Of a stretch of DNA of 5,280 nt, positions 1-5,280 are shown in pieces; positions within the stretch are counted from its first letter, which is position 1, and the number at the start of each line of letters is the position of its first letter. The notes beneath the pieces are model-generated. The model made no database searches and had not been told where the DNA came from. It worked only from the letters and a program-made list of their open reading frames with translations. Origin of the DNA: an uncultured Collinsella sp. (GTDB lineage Bacteria > Actinomycetota > Coriobacteriia > Coriobacteriales > Coriobacteriaceae); contig USEF01000121.1 in the NCBI GenBank assembly GCA_900553475.1, positions 1-5,280 on the forward strand. Reading direction: 5' to 3'. The position numbers were made by a program, and so were the translations under genes.

Positions 1-67
1 GCCGTCTGCGAATTTTGGGACATGCGGCCCGCTTTTTCGACCCATCTGTCGGTACACTAAAAGCACT

Positions 68-1951
68 ATGGGTACCCGCGAGCGACATATCGGCCACGCG
101 GCCGCCCGATCCGCTCCCGTGGCGGATCCCAGGGGCGGCAGGCTCTTCGCCATGCCGCGATTCCTTGTTGGCATAACACATCAGGTGTACCGCCACCGCG
201 TCTTTGCTATCGCCGGTGTCATCACCGCGCTGTTCCTCATGCTTTTGGTGGTCTTGCCGTCGCTGTTCGCCTTCGACCCCAAACTTTCCAACGCCGTGCC
301 CGCCCATAGCGAGGTGTCCGAAGAGGTCGTGGATGCGCTCGTCCATTCGAGCTCTCTCCCGCTGCTTGTCGCCGCAATAGTATTTTCAATTTGGGGCGTA
401 TCGGTCTATCTGCGCTGTTTGGACTATGTGTTGCGCCGCCGCCTTGTTGCCATCGCCACCATCTGCACCCTGTGGATGATCGAAGTCATTCTCAAGTACA
501 AGTCGTTCACGCCGTTCTATGCCACCGTGCTGTGGTACCTGTACTACGTGCCCATGACGCTCATTCCGCTGCTCTACCAGTTGTGTGGCCTGCGCCTTGC
601 GGGCCTGGAGCAACACCGCCTGGGTCGCCGCTACTGCGTTGCGCTGTGGATTGTGGCCATCCTGCTTATCGGATTTGTGCTCACCAACGATTTTCACCAG
701 CAGGTCTTCCGCTTTGACCGTACAAGCGACACCTGGAGCAACGATTACACGTACGGCTGGGGTTATTTCGCCGTCTTAGCGTGGACGGCCTTTAACTTCG
801 TGGCCTTTTTTATCCTGGTTGGTCGGTCCTCGTCCTTTCGCATCCAGCGTTTCTCGGGTACGGCGGCGCTCGTACTGCTGGGTGGCGCATTCTTTGCCAT
901 CTCGTATGCGTTGCGCGTGCCCTGGGCATGGAAGCTCAACTTTTCGCTCGTCTATTGCGTTCTGTGCGTGGTGGCGATGGAAATCTGTCTCGATTGCGGT
1001 GTCATTCCGTCATATCACGACATTGCCGGCATCTTTGACACCTTGCCGCTTGACCTCAAAGTTCTAACGCGCGACCTGCAGGAAGTCTATGCCACGCCGG
1101 TGTCAAAGCCAATGCCGGTAGGCGTGCGCGAGGAGTTGCGGACCCAGGAGCACGGGCGCGCTCATGCCTTTGCCGTGGCGTCCGATCCCGATGTAATGTA
1201 TCGCGCCTTTCCGCTGCTGGGTGGATCGGCGCTGCTTGCCCAAGACGTGTCGGAGCTCAACGAGCTTAACCGTGAACTGGCACATCGTCGCATGGAGCTG
1301 CAGCGTCAAAACGAACTGCTCGCCGCCGACTACGACCTTAAGACGCATTTGGCAGATCAAGAGGCCGAGACCTTGCTGGTCCAAGACGTGGACCAGGCGC
1401 TTGCCCGCGCGCTCGAAGGGATGTACGACCTGCTGAGCTCGCTGCCGCCGTTGACCGATGAATCGTCTTCGCACGAGCGTTACCGCATGCTGCAGCGCGC
1501 CAAGATGCTTGTCGCCTATTGCAAGCGCAAGGGATCGCTCACGTTGGCGCAGCACGGGGAGAGCGGTTTTGATCGCGACCGCATTCAGCTCATCGCCAAC
1601 GAGCTCGCAAGCGACCTGCGCACCATCGATATCGATTGCGCCTCGATTATCGCCATACGGCGCCCGATGCACGCCAGTACGGTAAGCGCCCTGTACGACT
1701 GCGTGTATGACTTTGCGTTTTTTGCCTACACCACCGACCATCCGGCGCTTATGTATCACTTGGGCGATCATGACCGATGCAGTGTCGAGCTGCGTGCCGC
1801 GCTTTTTTCCAACGATGATGCAGATCTTTCGCAGACGCCCGCTGCGCAAGAGCTCGAAAGCGCTCTGCAAGGGCGCAACGTGGCATACCGCCTTGAGGGC
1901 GAGCCCGGCCAGCTGCGCATGATCGTCTTGATGCCGAGGGCGGGTGAGTGA
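68..1951 (+). CDS. 7TM-type membrane sensor protein with degenerate, His-less histidine kinase-like C-terminus
   Basis: Probable signal-sensing membrane protein that works with the kinase encoded next to it. I count eight hydrophobic spans, near residues 46-66, 97-118, 126-141, 151-173, 188-206, 230-252, 264-281 and 290-309. Positively charged loops (RRR at 123-125, QHRLGRR, FRIQRF) fall on the predicted inner side. The outer loop after the fifth span carries LTNDFHQQVFRF (205-216), which with the following Trp/Tyr-rich span is typical of the histidine kinase N-terminal 7TM family (PF16927 type). Residues about 310-394 hold a PAS-like stretch starting CGVIPS, and 395-437 look like a coiled coil. 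The following segment is placed like a HisKA_3/HATPase core, but the phospho-acceptor position reads VQD (Gln439) instead of HD, and no N-box or GxGxxG motif is visible. It is therefore probably not an active kinase. The start is uncertain: Met1 at 68 has no Shine-Dalgarno, the first 28 residues are polar, and Met29 (152) is a credible alternative. The gene overlaps the next one by 4 bases. Confidence 0.85.
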   Translation: MGTRERHIGHAAARSAPVADPRGGRLFAMPRFLVGITHQVYRHRVFAIAGVITALFLMLLVVLPSLFAFDPKLSNAVPAHSEVSEEVVDALVHSSSLPLLVAAIVFSIWGVSVYLRCLDYVLRRRLVAIATICTLWMIEVILKYKSFTPFYATVLWYLYYVPMTLIPLLYQLCGLRLAGLEQHRLGRRYCVALWIVAILLIGFVLTNDFHQQVFRFDRTSDTWSNDYTYGWGYFAVLAWTAFNFVAFFILVGRSSSFRIQRFSGTAALVLLGGAFFAISYALRVPWAWKLNFSLVYCVLCVVAMEICLDCGVIPSYHDIAGIFDTLPLDLKVLTRDLQEVYATPVSKPMPVGVREELRTQEHGRAHAFAVASDPDVMYRAFPLLGGSALLAQDVSELNELNRELAHRRMELQRQNELLAADYDLKTHLADQEAETLLVQDVDQALARALEGMYDLLSSLPPLTDESSSHERYRMLQRAKMLVAYCKRKGSLTLAQHGESGFDRDRIQLIANELASDLRTIDIDCASIIAIRRPMHASTVSALYDCVYDFAFFAYTTDHPALMYHLGDHDRCSVELRAALFSNDDADLSQTPAAQELESALQGRNVAYRLEGEPGQLRMIVLMPRAGE

Positions 1952-3447
1952 CGATGCAGATTTCGCTCATTCTTCCCCAAATCGTTGCGCTCGATGTTGT
2001 CTTTGCCCTGGCTGCGTGTCTGCAGACGATCCACGTCCCGCTCATCGCATCGCGCCGCTCGTCCTATAACCGTAAGGTGATTTGTGTCTACGAGGCGAGC
2101 CTTGTGCTTCACCTAATTATTTCGGCGCTCATCTTGTTCGCGTCGTCTGGCTCATATCTGGTGGCGCCGCTTGACGTTTGCGCCAGGGCAATGGGCGGAG
2201 CGTTGTGGCTCAATGCCGTGATCTTTGCCTACGGCATGGTGCTTATGGTGCACTATCGTCGCCCCGTCATGCTGGCCGAACTGTTGCTCGTAGTCGCCGT
2301 GACACCGCCGGTGGTGCTTGCCATGGGCTCGGCGTGGACCACGGTCCTTATCGCAGAGGGAGCGTTCTTCCTGTTCCGTTCCATCGCGGCGCTCTTGATG
2401 GACATCCGTAACCGCCAGGAGGATATCACCGCGTTCTCGACGATCGAGACCATCAACGTGATTCCCGTGGGCATCCTGTATCTGGACCCGAGGGGCCGTC
2501 CGCTGCTCATGAACCGCTGCATGCGCAAAAACCTGGTGGAGCTTCATATGCCCACCGACCTAGGCGATATGAGCGGTACATGGAACGGCCTGCGCAAACT
2601 CAGCATGCAAATGCCCGAAAGCAGCCAGAACCGTGTGCGGATTAATCTGGACCGCTTTGGTGAGGCGCGGGCGGTGGTCGAGGTTTCTCCCGCCGAGATT
2701 CGCTTGTTTGTGCACGATGACGTTATGGTTTCGGGCCGCCTCTTTGAGCGCATTATCGGCCTGGATGTAACAGAGTATGCGCATGCTCATGATCGCCTAG
2801 CGCAAGCCAACCACCTGCTTGAGCTTGCGGGCCAAGAGCTCCAAGCCCAGATCGAAGAAGTCAAAAAAGTTGCTGACAATGCGGCCTATCTGCGTATGCG
2901 CGCTCGCGTGCACGACGTGATCGGGCAGCGCCTGTCCATCCTCCATCGTTATCTGGAGGAGGGGCGCCTGGATGACGAGTCGCTCGAGCAGATCGACCCG
3001 CTGCTGCGCTCAATTGCCGCCGATTTGCGCAGTGGCGGTGCCAGCGAGCCTGCAGAGCAGCTGGGTGATATCGTCCATGCTTTTGGCCTGGTGAGTGTGC
3101 AGATCGATGTTGAGGGTGCGCTGCCTGAGGACGCGCGTGTCGCCGCCGCATTTTTGCAGATTATCCGTGAGGCCTCGACCAATGCCACCAAGCATGCACA
3201 GGCCCATCGGGTCCATGTGCGCCTGTGGCGGGAGACGTCGGAAGACAGCGCTGTTGCGCGGATGACCGTTTCTAACGACGGCGCGCCTGCACCCGTATCG
3301 TATCGCGAGGGAACGGGTATCCCAGGTATGAGGCATGTCGCGCAAGATCTGGGCGGCTGCCTGGAAATCCATGCCGCCCCGCCCTTTACGCTTGCGGTGT
3401 CCATCCCGCTCAACGCCAGCGCCACAGCTCAAAGGAGAAGCTCATGA
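1948..3447 (+). CDS. Membrane sensor histidine kinase, HisKA_3 (NarX/DesK-like) type
   Basis: Autophosphorylating sensor kinase, probably the partner of the response regulator encoded directly downstream. Five hydrophobic spans lie near residues 9-29, 48-66, 82-102, 107-126 and 130-151. A PAS-like segment follows (about 166-260, with IPVGILYLDPRGRPLLMN at its start), then a coiled coil (about 278-318). The dimerization helix contains RVHDVIGQRLS, giving His322 as phospho-acceptor and a DxxxQ motif (Asp323, Gln327), which in HisKA_3 kinases is associated with phosphatase activity toward the cognate regulator. The HATPase domain is intact: N-box with Glu408, Asn412 and His416, SNDG at 442-445, and GTGIPGM at 455-461. 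The protein is therefore expected to be catalytically competent and possibly bifunctional. GTG at 1948 was chosen because GAGGG (1936-1940) sits 7 nt upstream and because it gives a GTGA overlap with the previous stop. ATG at 1954 is the alternative. The input signal cannot be inferred from the sequence. Confidence 0.93.
   Translation: MTMQISLILPQIVALDVVFALAACLQTIHVPLIASRRSSYNRKVICVYEASLVLHLIISALILFASSGSYLVAPLDVCARAMGGALWLNAVIFAYGMVLMVHYRRPVMLAELLLVVAVTPPVVLAMGSAWTTVLIAEGAFFLFRSIAALLMDIRNRQEDITAFSTIETINVIPVGILYLDPRGRPLLMNRCMRKNLVELHMPTDLGDMSGTWNGLRKLSMQMPESSQNRVRINLDRFGEARAVVEVSPAEIRLFVHDDVMVSGRLFERIIGLDVTEYAHAHDRLAQANHLLELAGQELQAQIEEVKKVADNAAYLRMRARVHDVIGQRLSILHRYLEEGRLDDESLEQIDPLLRSIAADLRSGGASEPAEQLGDIVHAFGLVSVQIDVEGALPEDARVAAAFLQIIREASTNATKHAQAHRVHVRLWRETSEDSAVARMTVSNDGAPAPVSYREGTGIPGMRHVAQDLGGCLEIHAAPPFTLAVSIPLNASATAQRRSS
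3431..3438 (+). promoter_or_regulatory. Ribosome binding site of the response regulator gene
   Basis: AAAGGAGA lies inside the last codons of the kinase gene. The AAGGAG core ends 6 nt before the ATG at 3444. Together with the ATGA stop/start overlap it fixes this start and suggests that the regulator is translated both by coupling and by its own strong site, allowing more regulator than kinase. Confidence 0.8.
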
Positions 3448-4064
3448 TCCGCGTCCTTATAGTCGAAGACCTGGCCATCCTGCGCGAGAGCCTGGCGCGT
3501 TCCGTTGGCGACCAGCCCGATATGACCGTTGTTTCCGCCATTGCCGATGCTTCCGAGGCCTTGGGTGTCGCGCTCAAGGAGCGCCCGGACATGATACTGA
3601 TGGACGTATGCACCGAGCATGATTCCAACGGCATCGTGGCGGCGGCGCGCATTAAAGAACAACTGCCCGAGTGCCGCGTCATTATCATGACCGGCATGCC
3701 CGAGATCACCTTTGTCGATCAAGCCCGCGAGGCGGGCGTCGATAGCTTTGTGTACAAGAACGTCGGTATCGACGAGTTGTTCGCCGTGATGCGCTCCACG
3801 TTGGCGGGCTATTGCACGTTTCCCAAGCCGCCCGAGAGCATCTTCTCGGGCACGGCGGCCCTCGACGATGTCGAGCTGTCGATCTTGCGCCTTGCCTGCG
3901 AGGGTAAGAGCCGCCGCGAGATCGCGGCCGAGCTGTTTATGAGCGAGGGCACCATCAAACGCCGCATCTCGGAGATTCTCAATAAGACCGGCTACGACAA
4001 CATCATGCGCCTAGCCGTGCGCGCAGTAACGGAGGGCAGCATCGTTCCCAACATGGAGCGCTAG
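3444..4064 (+). CDS. Response regulator, NarL/FixJ family (receiver plus LuxR-type HTH)
   Basis: DNA-binding transcription regulator, the expected phosphorylation target of the upstream kinase. The receiver domain (about 1-120) has the acidic pair Glu8/Asp9, phospho-acceptor Asp54 in ILMDV, switch Thr83 in IIMTG, and Lys105 in VYKN, so all catalytic positions are present. The loop after Asp54 reads CTEHDSNGI in place of the usual MPxxxG pattern and is one residue longer. The output domain (about 139-199) matches the LuxR/GerE helix-turn-helix: LSILRLACEGKSRREIAAELFMSEGTIKRRISEILNKTG in outline, although the first helix lacks the usual LTxRE and the recognition helix has Arg where His is usual (IKRR rather than VKxH). 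The length of 206 residues is normal for the family. It is the third gene of the operon and begins inside the end of the kinase gene (ATGA). Target genes are unknown; the operon itself is one candidate. Confidence 0.95.
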   Translation: MIRVLIVEDLAILRESLARSVGDQPDMTVVSAIADASEALGVALKERPDMILMDVCTEHDSNGIVAAARIKEQLPECRVIIMTGMPEITFVDQAREAGVDSFVYKNVGIDELFAVMRSTLAGYCTFPKPPESIFSGTAALDDVELSILRLACEGKSRREIAAELFMSEGTIKRRISEILNKTGYDNIMRLAVRAVTEGSIVPNMER

Positions 4065-4069
4065 CGCTC
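4056..4069. repeat. 14-nt perfect palindrome over the regulator stop codon
   Basis: GAGCGCTAGCGCTC is its own reverse complement and spans the TAG stop (4062-4064) of the response regulator gene. It has no loop, so it is a poor hairpin. It could be a protein-binding dyad or a chance product of the Glu-Arg-stop codons in a GC-rich genome. No function is claimed. Confidence 0.4.
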
Positions 4070-4090
4070 GTTACGCATCGGCATAAAGCG

Positions 4091-4123
4091 GCGGGGCCGC
4101 AGGATCAACTCCTGCGGCCCCGC
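4091..4123. terminator. Probable bidirectional terminator hairpin between convergent genes
   Basis: The arms 4091-4104 (GCGGGGCCGCAGGA) and 4110-4123 are perfect inverted copies of 14 bp separated by a 5-nt loop (TCAAC). The hairpin lies 26 bases after the stop of the sensor operon and 49 bases after the stop of the convergent lipoprotein gene, so it can serve both transcripts. Neither side has a proper T-tract: the + side continues CTGGTGTG, and the - side has only a short TTT. This is common for strong GC-rich hairpins in actinobacteria, but it leaves termination efficiency open. Confidence 0.8.
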
Positions 4124-4172
4124 CTGGTGTGCGCGGATGTGTCCGCCAATCCGCGGCTGTCGTGGTCTGCCG

Positions 4173-5015
4173 CTACGCGATGGTCGCGGTGTAGGAGGCG
4201 ACGTCCTCGTAGGAATCGGTCAGGTAGGCGTCGATGCCGATGGTCGTATTGACGAGGTCATCAAGGCTATCGAGCGTGCCCTTCGAGAAGGTGAATTCCT
4301 CGGTGGCGTTGGTACCGGGCATCAGGTGAGCCGAGAACCAGGGTTCCTTCATGGTGCCGTTGACGTTGGTCTTGCCGGAAGGAGCGTAGAAGGTCAGGTC
4401 CTTGTCGCTCTTGTTGGTGATGTTGACGACAAAGCCGATGTCGCCCCAGTCGTCCTTGAACTTCTCGGTGATGGTGATGGTGCACAGGTCGTCATCGGAG
4501 ACGGTGACGGCGGGGGAGATTTCGATGCTCTGGACGTCGTCGTCTTCGACGGCCTCATCGATCTCTTCTTCCTTCTCGGCCGCCTCGCGATCCTTCTTCA
4601 CCGTACCGGACAGATCCTTGTCGGACTTGGTAAAGACAAGATTGCCGTCATCTTCTTCGAGGATGAGTTTGCCGTCCTTGAGCTTCATGTCGTGCGACTC
4701 ATCTTCGGCGGTGATGGTTACGGTGGCGGCGTCCTTTGCCTCCCATTTAAGGTCGACGACTTCAAGGAACAGGTCGAGGGCGCCTGTACCGTCCTCATCG
4801 AGAATCAGGACGCAGTGGACACCCCAATCCTCGAGCATCTTCATGTACTCATCGGTCAGCTCTTCGCCATCCACGGTTCCACCCGAGAGTTCCCAGCTGC
4901 CGACGAAGTTGGCCTTGGGGTCTTTGCCGCCGCTGCTGCAGCCCGTCAGGGCAAAGGCGAGCGCCAGGACGCATGTCAGAAATGCGAGTACGGACTTTTT
5001 GAACGTTGTCTTCAT
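4173..5015 (-). CDS. Secreted two-domain lipoprotein of unknown function
   Basis: Predicted cell-surface lipoprotein of 280 residues. The N-terminus has a basic start (MKTTFKK), a hydrophobic stretch (about 8-24) and a lipobox LTGC, making Cys26 the lipidation site after signal peptidase II cleavage. Residues about 36-132 (FVGSWELSGG, then ILDEDGTGALDLF, then KLILEEDDGNLVFTK) resemble lipocalin-like beta-barrel domains found in Gram-positive lipoproteins. A strongly charged linker (140-165) follows. Residues about 166-280 form a second beta-rich domain of Ig-like character (VVNITNKSDKDLTFY, NVNGTMKEPWF), seen in other Gram-positive surface proteins. No catalytic residues are recognised. The start at 5015 is supported by a strong Shine-Dalgarno and the immediate signal peptide. 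An open frame continues upstream to 5252, but that part is out of frame with, and overlaps, the zinc ribbon gene, so it is not part of this protein. Cys68 and Cys178 could pair in a disulfide. Confidence 0.9.
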   Translation of the reverse strand: MKTTFKKSVLAFLTCVLALAFALTGCSSGGKDPKANFVGSWELSGGTVDGEELTDEYMKMLEDWGVHCVLILDEDGTGALDLFLEVVDLKWEAKDAATVTITAEDESHDMKLKDGKLILEEDDGNLVFTKSDKDLSGTVKKDREAAEKEEEIDEAVEDDDVQSIEISPAVTVSDDDLCTITITEKFKDDWGDIGFVVNITNKSDKDLTFYAPSGKTNVNGTMKEPWFSAHLMPGTNATEEFTFSKGTLDSLDDLVNTTIGIDAYLTDSYEDVASYTATIA

Positions 5016-5020
5016 GGTGT

Positions 5021-5027
5021 CCTCCTT
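5021..5027 (-). promoter_or_regulatory. Ribosome binding site of the lipoprotein gene
   Basis: On the minus strand AAGGAGG stands 5 nt before the ATG at 5015-5013. This near-perfect Shine-Dalgarno decides the lipoprotein start against the longer open frame that begins at 5252. Confidence 0.85.
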
Positions 5028-5061
5028 CTTGTGTGAAAACCCATAGAAGCAAATGCGGGGG

Positions 5062-5078
5062 TGGCGGGCCCCCCGCCA
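5062..5078. repeat. Short GC-rich inverted repeat in the leader between the zinc ribbon and lipoprotein genes
   Basis: TGGCGGG (5062-5068) and CCCGCCA (5072-5078) can form a 7-bp stem with a 3-nt loop. It lies 17 nt downstream (in the minus direction) of the zinc ribbon stop codon and 46 nt before the lipoprotein start. It has no T-tract on the minus strand. It could be a weak terminator or attenuator that separates expression of the two genes, or an mRNA-stabilising structure. I found no convincing promoter in this 80-bp gap. Confidence 0.4.
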
Positions 5079-5095
5079 ATTACCAGATAGAGGGG

Positions 5096-5280
5096 TTAGG
5101 GCCTGGGCGTTCCGCAGTTGCTGCAGAACTTGCCGCCGTTTTCGCTGCCGCAGTTGGGGCAGAACCACTTGGTCGGTGCCGGGGCGGGTGCGGGACTGCC
5201 ACACTCGGGGCAGAACTTGCCGGTGTTGGTGGCACCGCAGCTGCAGGTCCACGTGCCGGCCGCGGGGGCAGCGGCAGGGG
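5096..5280 (-). CDS. C-terminal end of a double zinc ribbon protein (partial, cut by window edge)
   Basis: The minus strand carries an open frame of 60 residues from the window edge to a TAA at 5098-5096, with no start codon inside the window. Reading from the edge, an Ala/Pro-rich linker leads to ribbon 1 (GTWTCSCGATNTGKFCPECG, cysteines 12, 14, 23 and 26 of the fragment). A second APAPAP linker follows, then ribbon 2 (WFCPNCGSENGGKFCSNCG, cysteines 40, 43, 52 and 55), ending GTPRP. The paired four-cysteine knuckles show Zn-binding ribbons. Ribbon 1 has an unusual CxC first knuckle while ribbon 2 has the standard CxxC. Such C-terminal ribbons with the WTCSCG form occur, as I recall, at the end of SPFH/Band-7 domain proteins (the virion core protein-like YdjL/YdjI group), but other zinc ribbon proteins also end this way, so the full product is not named. 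It lies 80 bp upstream of the lipoprotein gene on the same strand, possibly in one transcript. Confidence 0.8.
   Translation of the reverse strand, partial: PAAAPAAGTWTCSCGATNTGKFCPECGSPAPAPAPTKWFCPNCGSENGGKFCSNCGTPRP

Noticed and set aside
1..67. Promoter with both -35 and -10 boxes upstream of the operon
   Set aside because: Only a weak -10-like TACACT is visible and no -35 hexamer sits at 16-18 bp, so a full promoter is not listed as a feature.
1103..1870. 255-residue open frame on the minus strand opposite the 7TM sensor gene
   Set aside because: It is a shadow of the real gene: no ribosome binding site, no coherent domain, and composition expected from the complementary strand.
3010..3432. 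Minus-strand open frames opposite the kinase and regulator genes
   Set aside because: They overlap the well-supported HATPase and receiver coding sequences and show no motifs of their own.
4137..5036. 299-residue open frame on the + strand opposite the lipoprotein gene
   Set aside because: It lies antisense to a gene with a clear signal peptide, lipobox and Shine-Dalgarno. Its Gly/Val/Asp-rich composition is what the reverse complement of an acidic GC-rich gene gives, and it has no ribosome binding site or recognisable domain.
4402..5046. Ser-rich 214-residue + strand open frame
   Set aside because: Another antisense frame of the lipoprotein gene. Its Ser richness comes from the complement of Glu/Asp codons; there is no signal or domain.
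5016..5252. Upstream extension of the lipoprotein frame (79 extra residues)
   Set aside because: It would place a signal peptide in the middle of the protein. It overlaps the zinc ribbon coding frame in another phase, and the Gln/Arg-rich translation is typical of a wrong frame. The strong Shine-Dalgarno is at the internal ATG.
1..5280. CRISPR array, tRNA/rRNA genes, insertion sequence ends, prophage or defence genes
   Set aside because: No regularly spaced direct repeats, tRNA-like or rRNA-like sequence, transposase motifs or terminal inverted repeats were seen. The coding content is explained by the genes listed.

Overview
The window looks like a chromosomal segment from a high-GC Gram-positive bacterium. 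Gut Coriobacteriia (Collinsella or a relative) are my best guess, from the GC-rich third codon positions, the 7TM histidine-kinase-like protein and the style of lipoprotein. That assignment is inference; no rRNA or other marker gene is present.

Left part (68-4064, + strand): three tightly packed genes read as one operon. (1) A 627-residue membrane protein with an N-terminal multi-pass sensor region of the histidine-kinase N-terminal 7TM type, followed by a coiled coil and a region placed like a kinase core. That region lacks the phospho-accepting His (Gln at the equivalent place) and lacks recognisable ATP-binding boxes. (2) A 499-residue membrane histidine kinase with five predicted membrane spans, a PAS-like segment, a coiled coil, an intact HisKA_3-type His322 with the DxxxQ motif, and an intact HATPase domain. 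(3) A 206-residue NarL/LuxR-type response regulator with all phosphorylation residues. Both junctions are 4-base stop/start overlaps (GTGA and ATGA), so production of the three proteins is probably coupled. The simplest model is that the 7TM protein senses something outside the cell and acts through the active kinase, which phosphorylates the regulator. The regulon cannot be seen from this window.

Centre (4065-4172): a short convergent intergenic region with a perfect 14-bp hairpin, a likely shared transcription terminator, preceded by a 14-nt palindrome over the regulator's stop codon.

Right part (4173-5280, - strand): a 280-residue two-domain secreted lipoprotein with a clear lipobox and a strong ribosome binding site. 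Upstream of it is the C-terminal end of a further gene, cut by the window edge, that encodes two zinc ribbons. This fragment has no start codon inside the window and is read in a different frame from the long open frame that extends upstream of the lipoprotein. The two genes are 80 bp apart on the same strand and may be co-transcribed.

The most interesting element is the pairing of a 7TM protein that looks like a catalytically dead kinase with an active partner kinase and an atypical-loop response regulator.
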